This document shows positions 1-10,898 of a stretch of DNA of 64,000 nucleotides, in pieces. Every line of letters begins with the position of its first letter. Positions within the stretch are counted from its first letter, which is position 1. This stretch comes from Cyathus striatus (lineage: Eukaryota; Basidiomycota; Agaricomycetes; Agaricales; Nidulariaceae). The notes below the pieces were generated by a model that made no database searches, was not told the DNA's origin, and saw only the letters and a program-made list of their open reading frames with translations. The DNA lies in the NCBI GenBank assembly GCA_025738555.1, contig JAOVFP010000011.1:3038001-3102000 (forward strand), written 5' to 3'. A program made the position numbers and the translations under genes.

Positions 1-1484
1 GATGCTTTAGATGAATGCACTGGCAGAACCTTTGATGATATTCAAATATTCATGAACACATTATTCACTTGGTCAAAAATTTCCAAAAATTGTAAACTTA
101 TAATTACTGGAAGGTCTGGTTCAAAGCCAATAGGTCTGGATAAAACTGAACTTTGCATTGATTATGAGCTACAAATTGGTGCAAATGCAGAACCAGAAAT
201 CAATGATGATATAAAGTATTATATGAAAAAAACATTTGAAGAATCATACTACTGGTTAAGCAGAAAACCAAAGGATGAGACTTTAAATGCATTAGTAACA
301 AAAGCTTCTGGGTTATTCATTTGGGCCTCCACTGCTATGAAATTTGTAATCTCAAATCAAAAAAGCATGATAACTCCCAGTACAAAGTTGAGAAAAATTA
401 TGGACAGTGATAATGGTGCAGTTTCTGGCATTGACAGATTGTATATTCAAATTTTGAAAATATCATTTGAAGACTGGAGTAAAATGGACAAAAGTTGTTC
501 AGAATGTTCTTGCAGTAATAATACTTGCAAAAGAGTCATTAAATACAAATGATATACAGCACTTTATTTTGGAAAATGAACATGATGAACTTGAGGAAGC
601 TATTGAAGTTATTTTAAGACATTTACAACCAGTGATATCCACAAATAGTGGAAAAGTAACTACAAGACATCTGTCATTTGTTGAGTTCTTAACAGGAAGA
701 TGTAACATGGAGCAGTACCAAATCAATAAAACAACATCTAACATTAAAATGCAGACAAAAATATACAAAATTTTAAATAAAGAATTGAAATTCAATATCT
801 GTAATTTGGAAACATCATATAAGAAAAACCAAGATATAGAAGATTTACCTGAAAAGATCCAGCAATGCATACCAAGTTATTTGCAATACTGTTGCAAGCA
901 CTGGCTTTCACATGAGATAGACATTCAAAGTCAGAAAAATGAGAAAACAAGAATAAATGGTCAAACAGATTTTTTGTATCAAAAATTTCTCTATTGGCTA
1001 GAAGTCATGAGTTTATTAGATGAAATACCAATGGCTTTGGGTCTACTGAAAGCATTGAAAAATTGTCAAAATGTAAGTACAATGAAAATTAGCTTGGATT
1101 TTACACTGAATTTAATATGCATAGCATGAGAAAATATTTGAAGAGTTTATTAGTGAAGCTATTCAATTATAATACATTTTAAAGTTCCAATCACAACAAG
1201 TACCCCACATATATATCTTTCAGCATTGCCATTTACACCCAAAAAATCAGTTATTTATGGGAAATATCATAACATATTTGAAAATAATATTTTCAGATTG
1301 AGTAACTCTGAAGAAAACTGGAAATATAAAGAAAGTGAAGTTCACCACCATGCAGAACCAGTGACAAGTGTGGCCATTTCTTGCAATGGAAAGCAAATTA
1401 GAGTTGGATATGTCAATGGCACAGTGAGTATATGGGATACTATAACTGGAAAAAAGTTTGCTGGCCCTTTTAAAGTTCTCACAC

Positions 1485-1791
1485 TGTTAGATATTCTGGG
1501 TTGCACAGCTTCTTTGACAGCTGTCACTTGTCACCTGTCATACTTGACAGTTCTGTGATTGACAGATTGACAGCTGTCAGTTACCTTAGTTACAGGACTT
1601 TGGTTGGACTTTGGTAGACTTACTCAGTATATAAACACTCTGTAACTTGGTAGTTGTTAACAAGTTTCCTCCTCATCTTGTGTCTGTGTTAGTGTTTGTG
1701 TCTGAGTTATTTGCTCTCTCATCACCCTCCTTGCTCCTTTATTACTCTCTATCCTTTCAACCACCCTCCTTTATTCTTGTTACTTCTGACA
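1485..1791 (+). mobile_element. Solo LTR inside NLR copy A
   Basis: A 307-bp segment begins TGTTAGATATTC and ends CTTCTGACA, so its tips are inverted TGT...ACA. It is flanked by the 5-bp direct repeat CACAC (1480-1484 and 1792-1796). A TATA-like TATATAAAC lies near 1629, as in an LTR promoter. The left side breaks a WD repeat after AGPFK and the WD coding sequence resumes at ~1815. No second LTR or internal pol sequence was seen, so this is a solo LTR. The orientation is inferred from the TATA-like box. The first 90 bp hold a cluster of TGTCA/TGACA motifs. Confidence 0.72.
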
Positions 1792-1814
1792 CACACATCC
1801 AGTCAGATCAGGAG

Positions 1815-3515
1815 CACTTTCACCAAATGGAAAGCAAGTAGCATCAAGCTCATATGATTCAACTGTAAGCATATGGGATGTGGAGAGAGGAAAAATTGTT
1901 GCTGGTCCATTTAAAGACCACACAAAATATGTTGCATCAGTAGCATTTTCTCCAAATGGAAAGCAAGTAGTATCAGGCTCATATGATAAAACTGTGAGAA
2001 TATGGAATGTGGAGAGTGGAACAATGGCTGCTGGTCCATTTGAAGGACACAAAAATTGAGTCATATCAGTAGCATTTCTCCAGATGGAAAGCAAGTGGTA
2101 TCAGGGTCACTTGATCAAACTGTGACAGTATGGAATGTGGAGAGTGGAACAATTGCTGCTGGTCCATTTGAAGGTCACACAGGTTATATTACATCAGTAG
2201 CATTTTCTCCAGATGGGAAGCAAATGGTTTCAGGCTCATATGATCAAACTGTAAGAATATGGGATGTGGAGAGTAGAACAATTGCTGCTGGTCCATTTAA
2301 AGGTCACACAAAAGAGGTCACATCAGTAGCATTTTCTCCAGATGGAAAGCAAGTTGTGTCAGGCTCAAATGATCAAACTGTAAGAATATGGAATGTGGAC
2401 AGTGGAAGCATAGCTGCTGGTCTATTTGAAGGCCACACAAAAGATGTTGCATCAGTAGTATTTTCTCCAGATGGAAAGCAAGTGGTTTCAGGCTCATATG
2501 ATCAAACTGTGAGAATATGGGATGTAGAGAGTGGAACAATTGCTTCTGGTCCATTAGAATATCACACAGATTATATCACATTAGTGGGATTTTCTCCAGA
2601 TGGAAAGCAAGTTGTGTCAGGCTCAAATGATCAAACTGTGAGAATATGGAATGTGGACAGTGGAAGCATAGCTGCTGGTCCATTTGAAGGACACACATGG
2701 TCAGTCACATCAGTAGGGTTTTCTCCAGATGGAAAGCAAGTGGTATCAGGCTTATATGATCAAACTGTGAGAATATGGGATGTGCAGAGTGGAAAAATTG
2801 CTGCTGGTCCCTTTGAAGGTCACACAGATAGGGTCACATCAGTAGAATTTTCTCCAGATGCAAAGCAAGTTGTGTCAGGTTCATATGATCAAACTGTTAG
2901 AATATGGGATGTGGAGAGTGGAACAATTGCTGCTGGTCCATTTGAAGGTCACACAGATAGGGTCACATTAGTAGCATTTTCTCTAGATGGAAAGCATGTT
3001 GTATCAGGTTCTTGTGATCGAACTGTGAGAATATGGCATGTGAAAAGTAGAAAAATTACTGCTTGTTCATTTGAAGGTCATACAAAAGAGGTTACATCAG
3101 TAGCATTTTCTCCAGATGGAAAGCAAGTAGTATCAGGTTCATATGATCAAACTGTGAGAATATGGAATGTGGACAGTGGAAACATAGCTGCTGGTCCATT
3201 TGAAGGTCACACATATAGGGTTACATCAGTAGCATTTTCTCCAGATGGAAAGCAAGTGGTATCAGGTTCAGATGATCAAACTGTGAGAATATGGAATGTG
3301 GAGAGTGGAAAAATTGCTGCTGGTCCATTTGAAGGTCACTTAAGAATGGTCACATCAGTAGCATTTTCTCCAGATGGAAATCAAGTGATATCAGGCTCAC
3401 CAGATCAAACTGTGAGAATATGGGATGTGCAGAGTGGAAGCATAGCTGCTGGCCTATTTGATAGTGATTCAGATTTGGTGACATCAGTTGTATTTTCTTC
3501 AGGTGAAAATAAAAT
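1815..3515 (+). repeat. Near-identical WD40 repeat array (126-nt units)
   Basis: Coding minisatellite in copy A. Units of about 42 codons are repeated about 13 times with nearly identical DNA in the framework (AFSPDGKQVVSGS, DQTVRIW). Variation is concentrated right after GHT (GYI, KEV, KDV, WSV, DRV, YRV) and in the residue after SGS. This combination of homogenised framework and variable surface positions is known for HET-type fungal NLR WD40 domains and implies unit shuffling. The same pattern occurs in copy B. Confidence 0.85.
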
Positions 3516-4281
3516 CATATCAAGCTCATGGGATATTAGAAAGTTTCTGTTAACATCAGGTGTGTAATCTTTGCATTCAGTAACTATGATTTGTTAAAAT
3601 TTCTGATTTCCTGTTATTCACATCATCTTAAAACATTAATTTCATTTGGAGGTCCATCAATTTATAGCTCATGTCATAAAGATGGCTGGACTATAGATAG
3701 GGCAGGGAATATACTTTTCTGGGTTCCTGATTATTTAAGAGCTGGTTTATGTGACTTTGATACCATTTTAATTCTAGGTCAACCCATATTATGTAGGTTA
3801 GACCTTTCAAAATTCTGTCATGGATCAGATTGGATATATTGTATCACTTCCCCATTGTAGTATTGTATTCTTAACTGTATTTAGTTTGGTACTTCAACTA
3901 TTTTATTCATTTATTAGTACTACCTCTTTAAGTTAAAGTATATGGAAGGGAGTCACAAAATAACACAAATATTACAATTGTGATATTAAATTTTTATTTT
4001 CATATCTCTAATTAATGTTATGTAATTCCAACTACATTTTAAGGAGCTCTTTGCACTCCCCCCCCCTTACACATGAATTAGTGAAGTTCATGTGAACTTT
4101 TTACCCACTATTTTTTTAATTTTTGGGTGATAATGCCGCAAATTATTTCATGTGAATTTTCACATTCCGGATTCACATTCACTCTAAATGTATGTGAAAT
4201 TCATGTGTAATTCACATGAAGTGCGAATGGAATATTACTCTTACTATATATAGTATAGCATATAAAAAAAAAGAGTGTTCA

Positions 4282-4360
4282 CACTGGTGTTCAAACACTT
4301 GCCCTCACAAAACCAGCCATGTATTTCCCATGACCAGCACACTAAACTGCTACACCATAT
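4282..4360 (-). other. tRNA-like sequence inside the element
   Basis: On the minus strand TGGTGTAGCAGTTTAGTG resembles a D-arm/box A. CATG...CATG could form an anticodon stem, and GTGTTTGAACACC resembles a T-arm/box B. The acceptor stem is not convincing and box B lacks the usual TTC core. I read it as a degenerate tRNA-derived segment, not a functional tRNA. Confidence 0.3.
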
Positions 4361-4719
4361 AACTTTATTTCTCTGAGGTACTATATGCTATATAGTCACC
4401 CTATACACTCTACCCACCAATTCTTTTGTGCAACATCGAATAACTTCCCATGTGTTCGCTTTCATACCACACATCCCCCACTGTCCTTCCACCACCACCA
4501 CCACCACCACCATTCTGCTTGCCCCCCTCCCTCCATTTAACTCCATGTGATAGAGTGCCGTTTCACGCTCGGTAAGTTTATTCACATTGCGGACGATCAA
4601 TATCAATGGATATCGATGGGTACTGACCACTGTTTCTTCAGGATTGATTCCTTTCTCCCTCACCACTGTCAACTCTCACTGTTGTCGATCCACCTGCGTT
4701 CGTCAGCAGTCACTTTTTG

Positions 4720-5086
4720 GTAAGTTTTTTAGCACATATTGATATCCACACAACTGACAGTTTCTTATTGATTACAGCCCCCACTCTCACACACATGCTT
4801 TGTATCAATGTGGCAATGTTGCATTTGACATGTCGACCCACCTGTGTTCATTGGCACTCGCTTGCGGGTGAGTTTTTTTTAGTGTGTATGTATATCCACA
4901 CAACTGACAGTTTCTTATCGATTACAGCCCCCACTCCCACATGTGTGCTTCATATAGATACAGCAACATTGCGTTTGACATGTCGACCCACCTGTGTTCA
5001 TCGGCGCTCTCTTGCAGGTAAGTTTTTTTTAGCGCGTATTTATATCTACACTATCTACACAACTAACACTTCCTTATCAATTACAG
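4720..5086 (+). repeat. Tandem repeat of exon-intron units
   Basis: Three units ~150 bp apart each contain a donor (GGTAAGTTTT or GGTGAGTTTT at 4720, 4868, 5018) and an acceptor (TTATTGATTACAG-type, AG at 4777, 4927, 5086). The implied introns are 58, 60 and 69 nt. The two segments between them (4778-4867 and 4928-5017) are both exactly 90 nt, so splicing would join two in-frame 30-codon repeats (PHSHTHALYQCGN... and PHSHMCASYRYSN...). The third unit has a stop (SY*YGN) in that frame. An unspliced 170-aa reading (4717-5229) also exists and is probably accidental. No family is recognised. Confidence 0.5.
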
Positions 5087-5312
5087 CCCCCACATGCACA
5101 CTTCATATTGATATGGCAATGTTGCATTCGACACAGCAAGATACACATGTCGTCGACATACCAAGCTGCATCAATATGCATGGGATCATCTTCCCTGCCT
5201 CAATTTCCCTCAATTTCGCCATCCGATAGGGGGGATAATGTATTTGAATGTGTTTAGTGGGTCACAGGGTAGTTTAGCACAGTATGTCTCCCTCCCTCCC
5301 TCCCCCTCCCCC

Positions 5313-7643
5313 AAGGGGTGTTAGCCATTTGGATCATAAAAAGCCCAGGTTTTATGAAAAAGTGATCACAAAATCCCTGACTTCCATGATCACTGCTAAA
5401 ATCTAATGGTATTCATTATTATTAATGAATGTATGAGTGATCAAAGGTGATCATTGGATGTTATAATAGTGTATAATGGATATTAAAGGGCATATTGACT
5501 ACTAATGAATACTAATGAATGTGAAAGTGATCATAAGTGATCATGATATGATATAATGGTGTTTATAATGTGTAATAACTACTAGTGAATACTAATGGAT
5601 GTGTAAGTGATCATAAGTGATTGTGGTATATTGTAATAGCATATTATAGTGCATAATGACTACTGGTGAATACTAATGGATGTGGAAGTGATCATAAGTG
5701 ATCATGGTATAGTATAATGGTGTATTATAGTGTGTAATGACTACTAGTTAATACTAATGAATGTGGAAGTGATCATAAGTGATCATGGTATAGTATAATG
5801 GTGTATTATAGTGTGTAATGACTACTAGTTAATACTAATGAATGTGGAAATGATCATATGTGATCATGATATGTTATAATAGTGTTTTATAGTGCATAAT
5901 GACTACTGGCGAATACTAATGGATGTAGAAGTGATCATAAGTGATCATGGTATGTTATAATAGCATATTATTGTGCATAATGCCTACTAGTTAATACTAA
6001 TAAATGTAAAAGTGATCATAAGTGATCATTGTATAAATGAATATAGGAATATCACATTTTCCCACATGTCACACCTGTCACGCTCGTCACATTCGTCACA
6101 CCTGTCACGTATGTCACGTATGTCACATATGTCACACCTGTCACATATGTCACGTATGTCACGTATATAGCATTTGTCATACTTGTCACACTTGTTGTGT
6201 ATGTCATGTATGTCACACCTGTTATGTACCTCACATTTGTCACACCTGTCGTATTTGTCACGTATGTCACACATGTCACACCTGTCGTATTTGTCACACC
6301 TGTCACACCTGTCACGTATGTTGAATTTGTCATACTTGTCACACTTGTTGTGTATGTCACATATATCACACCTGTTGTATTTGTCATGTATGTCACACCT
6401 GTCACACCTGTCGTATTTGTCACGTATGTCACACATGTCACACATGTTATGCATGTCACATTTGTCACACGTGTCACAGTACGAATGTCACGCTCCTCAT
6501 ATTTGTCACACCTGTTGTATATGTCATGTATGTAGCATTTGTCACACTTGTCACACTTTTTACACATGTCACACCTGTTATGTATGTCACATTTGTCATG
6601 CATATCACATTCTTACATGTCACGCTTGTCAGATTCGTCACACCTGTCACGCTCGTCAGACATGTGTGACATACATGACAAATACGACAGGTGTGACAAA
6701 TGTGAGGTACATAACAGGTGTGACATACATGACATACACAACAAGTGTGACAAGTATGACAAATGTTATATACGTGACATACGTGACATATGTGACATAC
6801 GTGACATATGTGACAGGTGTGACAGGTGTGACATATGTGACATACGTGACAGGTGTGACGAATGTGACGAGCGTGACAGGTGTGACATGTGGGAAAATGT
6901 GATATTCCTATATTCATTTATACAATGATCACTTATGATCACTTTTACATTTATTAGTATTAACTAGTAGGCATTATGCACAATAATATGCTATTATAAC
7001 ATACCATGATCACTTATGATCACTTCTACATCCATTAGTATTCGCCAGTAGTCATTATGCACTATAAAACACTATTATAACATATCATGATCACATATGA
7101 TCACTTCCACATTCATTAGTATTAACTAGTAGTCATTACACACTATAATACACCATTATACTATACCATGATCACTTATGATCACTTCCACATTCATTAG
7201 TATTAACTAGTAGTCATTACACACTATAATACACCATTATACTATACCATGATCACTTATGATCACTTCCACATCCATTAGTATTCACCAGTAGTCATTA
7301 TGCACTATAATATGCTATTACAATATACCACAATCACTTATGATCACTTACACATCCATTAGTATTCACTAGTAGTCATTACACATTATAAAACACCATT
7401 ATATCATATCATGATCACTTATGATCACTTTCACATTCATTAGTATTCATTAGTAGTCAATATGCCCTTTAATATCCATTATACACTATTATAACATCCA
7501 ATGATCACCTTTGATCACTCATACATTCATTAATAATAATGAATACCATTAGATATTAGCAGTGATCATGGAAGTCAGGGATTTTGTGATCACTTTTTCA
7601 TAAAACCTGGGCTTTTTATGATCCAAATTGGCTGACACTTATG
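5313..7643. mobile_element. Fold-back element FB1 (2.33 kb, 7-bp TSD)
   Basis: A non-autonomous palindromic element flanked by the perfect 7-bp repeat CTCCCCC (5306-5312 and 7644-7650). One tip is AAGGGGTGTTAGCC and the other CATAAGTGTCAGCC, both running into AATTTGGATCATAAAA. The arms (~5320-6060 and ~6900-7630) are almost exact inverted copies built of about seven ~81-bp units. Each unit carries GTGATCATAAGTGATCAT and a TACTAATGAATGTGG-like stretch. The core 6050-6905 is a dense array of TGTCAC, which inverts to GTGACA at ~6662. The many open frames in the core (repeated HTCH, VTYVTYVT or MSHLSHLS) are by-products of the short repeat. No transposase is present. Confidence 0.85.
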
Positions 7644-7650
7644 CTCCCCC

Positions 7651-8360
7651 TCCTCATGCTAACCCTGTATAAAGCTTCATGGGCAGCAACACATTCTACC
7701 ACTCTTCAACATCAAACCACAACACCCCCCCCTCTCAATGTCTGCCCCTTTCAGCCCCAGCGTCAACATGAAGCACTGACACTATGTTACCACCCCCTTC
7801 AACCTCAACATTCCTCTCCTCAAGTCCTTCCTGGTTGTCAATGCAATGTGCTAAGCCCTCAAGGTCCTCAACCCCCCCTTCTCTGCCTTCCAGCACTGCA
7901 TTCCCCCTTTCGGTGCCATCTTGGGTGGTCCTGGCACCAACATGAAATGTCATTGATGCCGTGTTACCACCCTCACCTCGACCTTTCCACACCCACTCCA
8001 ACTCCCCAACCCCAATGTTCCCCTCCCGAAGTCCTTGCAGGTCATCAACATGATCCACCAAGCCCCCAACACCTTCAGCCCCCCCTTGTTACCACAACGG
8101 TGTCCATCCACCATCGCCATCTCCACTATCCAGCACTGCCCTCGTCCCCTGTCGACTAATCAATGCCATGTTATCAATCGTCTCTTCTTTCTCACAGGAG
8201 CATCTGGTCGTTGCATGGCACATTGCAGATGTTGGGTAGACCAGGTGGGACTTTGGGCAGAGATGGCAGATGAAGGCGTGCATGTACCATGCTAGGGAAG
8301 GTGGGGGATTTGAGGATGCTTGGGGCATCTGTGTGTGCATGCACCATGGCACGTTGTGAC
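7651..8360. repeat. C-rich low-complexity region
   Basis: Strongly strand-biased C-rich sequence with degenerate internal repeats (CAACCTCAACATTCC, CCCCAATGTTCCCC, TCAACATGA). It gives overlapping Pro/His/Gln-rich open frames on both strands. No domain or splice-supported gene is visible. The end (~8283-8350) is a diverged unit of the GTGCTAGGG minisatellite found at 9600-10480. Confidence 0.5.
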
Positions 8361-9600
8361 GCCACCTGTGCATTTAGGCGTAAAATTGCACATTTCTACC
8401 ATTTACAGTCTTAAATCTGTACACATTAATGAACCCCAGATAATAAATAAAGATCTATGGACTGCTACAAAATAGCAAGCCTTGTACTTATTGGCCTTTT
8501 ATTTGGGTTAATATTCAACAGTTCATATCATAAAATATAGTACAAGTGCTTCTATGTCCAACCTACCATTAGCCTGGTGTGTAGGAAAAGATATTAAATA
8601 TTGAAGGGACTGCTTTTCTGCCAGTCACATGACTTGTATATGTTTTAATTTCACTTTGATACCGCTAAGTTGTTTGTTTGGCATCAGGATTGAAGTCTAA
8701 CAAATAGTCAATGACATAAATATGAATTAAAGAATATTTCAAAGTGATGTAGAATAGTCAATTCTTCATCAATCAGGATGATTTTGGTCTTGATCGGAAG
8801 CTAGAATTTAGTACAATCTATTCTAGTATGATAGGGAATGGTCTCACCGAAGCATAGGCCTGGATAAGAACAAAACATTAGATCAAAGATGACAATTTTA
8901 TGATGATCTACCCAAAATGATCAATGATGAGACACTGTAGCATCTGAAAACCATGGGAATTGAACATTCTAGAGGATTCTAATGCCTCGGAGTGACTCAT
9001 AGTCAAATGATAGCTAAATAAAGACACAAATAAGGACAGGGGAAGTGTTTCAGGTAGATATATGTGGTATACAATGTCTGGGAAAATCATAATAATAGTT
9101 CTGGGCTTTGTATATTTAAGTAGGTACTATAGAGGGTAGAAAGGCAAGCAGATTCGCACCTTTCTTGCCCAGGTACAATAGGTATTGGGTAGTGGTTTAG
9201 GTCTTATTTGTTTCAAAGAATATATTGTTTTGGTTCGCATTTTGGGTATCTTTTGGAAAGAATTGAAGTTCTGAGACTCCAGAGAGGGCCTAGGACTTAG
9301 TTATTTCAATAAAGTGGTTTCATAAGAGTAAAGGGTTGCTCTTGTTTCGGTTTTCTAAGAAGTTGTACTAGCAAAGGGTTGTTAAGACACTTCTACAAAG
9401 TTTGGAGTAGTACAAAGGTGTATTACTTGAATTATACAATAAAATTCTATTACATTTCGATTCAAAGGCTTTTCAAACGATTTAAACTTGCATAAGACAA
9501 TAAGAAGGAACACCCACCTTTCCCACAACTCGCACTTAAAGAGTCTTGTGAATTTTTATAGTGAAATAAGTTGCAAACATAGAGCCAATTTCACTACTAG
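8361..9600. other. No gene recognised
   Basis: AT-rich sequence without a domain, a long open frame or a clear repeat. Short open frames of up to 65 codons look random. Confidence 0.5.
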
Positions 9601-9619
9601 AACACAAGTACCCCTTTTC

Positions 9620-10480
9620 AACGTTTGCATAGTGCTAGGGAAGGGGGGACGATTCGAGATTCAAGGATGCTTGGTGTCTGCGTAGTGCTAGGGGAGGGTG
9701 GAAGATTTGAGGACACTTGGGGCATCTGTGCATGCGTACATCTCGTTTTCCCACCTCTTCTCCTGCTCATGTGTCTTCCACCAGTCCTCAACAAAGTCAA
9801 TGCGCAATGTTCTTCACACCATCTCCCTGTCCATGCTAGTGTCCCTAACCCCCCTTCTTCTTTGTACCCTCCAGCCTTTCCCTTCATGTTGACGGCAGTG
9901 GCGGTGTGTCAATGGCCCCGCCCCCCCCAGCCAGCCTCTCTCCAGCCTCTTCCTCTACGTCCATCTTAGCACATGTGTATGTGGGTAATGAGTTGGAAGT
10001 GCAGCATTTGACAAAGTGAGTATTTTTCACTTTTTAATTGTCATAAATTAGTACTAATGTTCACTATGTGTAGTAAGTAGGAGTTACAGCATGTGCATGT
10101 AATGCTAGGGGGTTTGGAGATGCTACGGTATACATGTACTTGTGTAATAGGGGATTTGGAGACAGTGGATGAGAGCATGTGTGCACCATGCTAGGGAGGG
10201 TGGGGGATATGAGGATGCTTGGTGTGTCTGTGTGTCTGTGTGTGTGCCATGGTGTGTATGCATAGTGCTAGGGGAGGATTCGAGATTCGAGGACACTTGT
10301 GGTGTCCGTGCATGCGTGTGCCTGCGTAGTGCTAGGGGAGGGGGATTCGAGATTCAAGGACACTTGTAGCATCTGTGTGTGCGTGCACCTGTGTAGTGCT
10401 AGGGGAGGGGGGATTCGAGATCTGAGAACACTTGTGGTGTCTGTGCATGTGTGCGCCTGTGTAGTGCTAGGGGAGGGGAA
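9620..10480 (+). repeat. Minisatellite with GTGCTAGGGGAGG units
   Basis: Imperfect ~65-75-bp units contain TAGTGCTAGGGGAGG, GATTCGAGATT, GGACACTTGTGGTGT and a GTGTGCGTGCGCCTGTG stretch. They are clearest at 10255-10475, with outlying units at 9625-9735. The region 9740-9970 between is C-rich and non-repetitive. Short Cys/Val-rich frames over it are not credible genes. Confidence 0.6.
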
Positions 10481-10898
10481 GATTTAAGGATTAGGGCACT
10501 TACAAAGGCTTGAGGATGCTTGGATGTGTGCACACGTGGTAGGGGGGGACTTGGGCACTTAGGTGTGTGTGTGATGCTTCTGAGTTGGCTGTGTATGTTG
10601 TAGCTAAGTTTAGTGTAGATATTATTAGTCTACCAATAGAATTGGTTTTCACAGAGAAGATTGTGCATGTTGTAGTTAAGTTTAGTGTAGATAATATTAG
10701 CTCACCAATAGGATTACACCACATGTTAAGATAATTTTAGACAAGGTTAGGAAGCATGTCATGTGTGTGTATGCATGGGACACAGGCCATGGGACACAAA
10801 CTGTTGAGTTCATTGTGTCCCCCCCACTTAACTCTCAACCACTCAACCACCATCTCTTACTTCAACTTTGTTAAACTCTTACTCTGTTTTCAACAAAT
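10481..10898. other. Spacer upstream of the KDZ-associated gene pair
   Basis: Contains an imperfect duplication (GTTGTAGCTAAGTTTAGTG near 10606 and GTTGTAGTTAAGTTTAGTG near 10669). No gene is seen. Any promoter of the next gene would lie here, but no clear TATA box can be assigned. Confidence 0.4.

Larger units (their letters stand above)
1..3860 (+). pseudogene. NACHT-WD40 NLR, copy A (5'-truncated by window edge, decayed)
   Basis: The first codons read DALDEC, the Walker B end of a NACHT NTPase. The region after it (to ~1085) is collinear with copy B on the minus strand. A GT-AG intron (GTAAGT at ~1086, AG before ~1130) leads to a linker and about 14 WD40 repeats (1340-3515; HTxxVTSVAFSPDGKQ and DQTVRIWD). 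A last exon (~3609-3860) carries the family's C-terminal block GWTIDRAGNILFWVPDYL. By family knowledge such NLRs are cytosolic STAND sensors in fungal non-self recognition. Lesions seen: a frameshift near 490 (frame 1 to frame 2), a solo LTR in the first WD repeats, a TGA at ~2059 in HKN*VIS, a lost T in TTTTCTCCAG near 2075, and loss of the last acceptor AG that copy B keeps. It is therefore probably a pseudogene. The WD block 2077-3560 remains open. Confidence 0.9.

Noticed and set aside
3591..3860. Separate small gene after the WD40 frame of copy A
   Set aside because: Comparison with copy B shows it is the last exon of the NLR.
6026..6928. Long overlapping open frames on both strands (Cys/His-, Val/Thr- and Ser/His-rich) over the FB1 core
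   Set aside because: They are translations of the TGTCAC/GTGACA short repeat in all frames; no start context or domain.
7641..8159. 172-codon Pro/His/Gln-rich frame
   Set aside because: C-rich low-complexity DNA also open on the opposite strand; its start lies in the FB1 tip and TSD.
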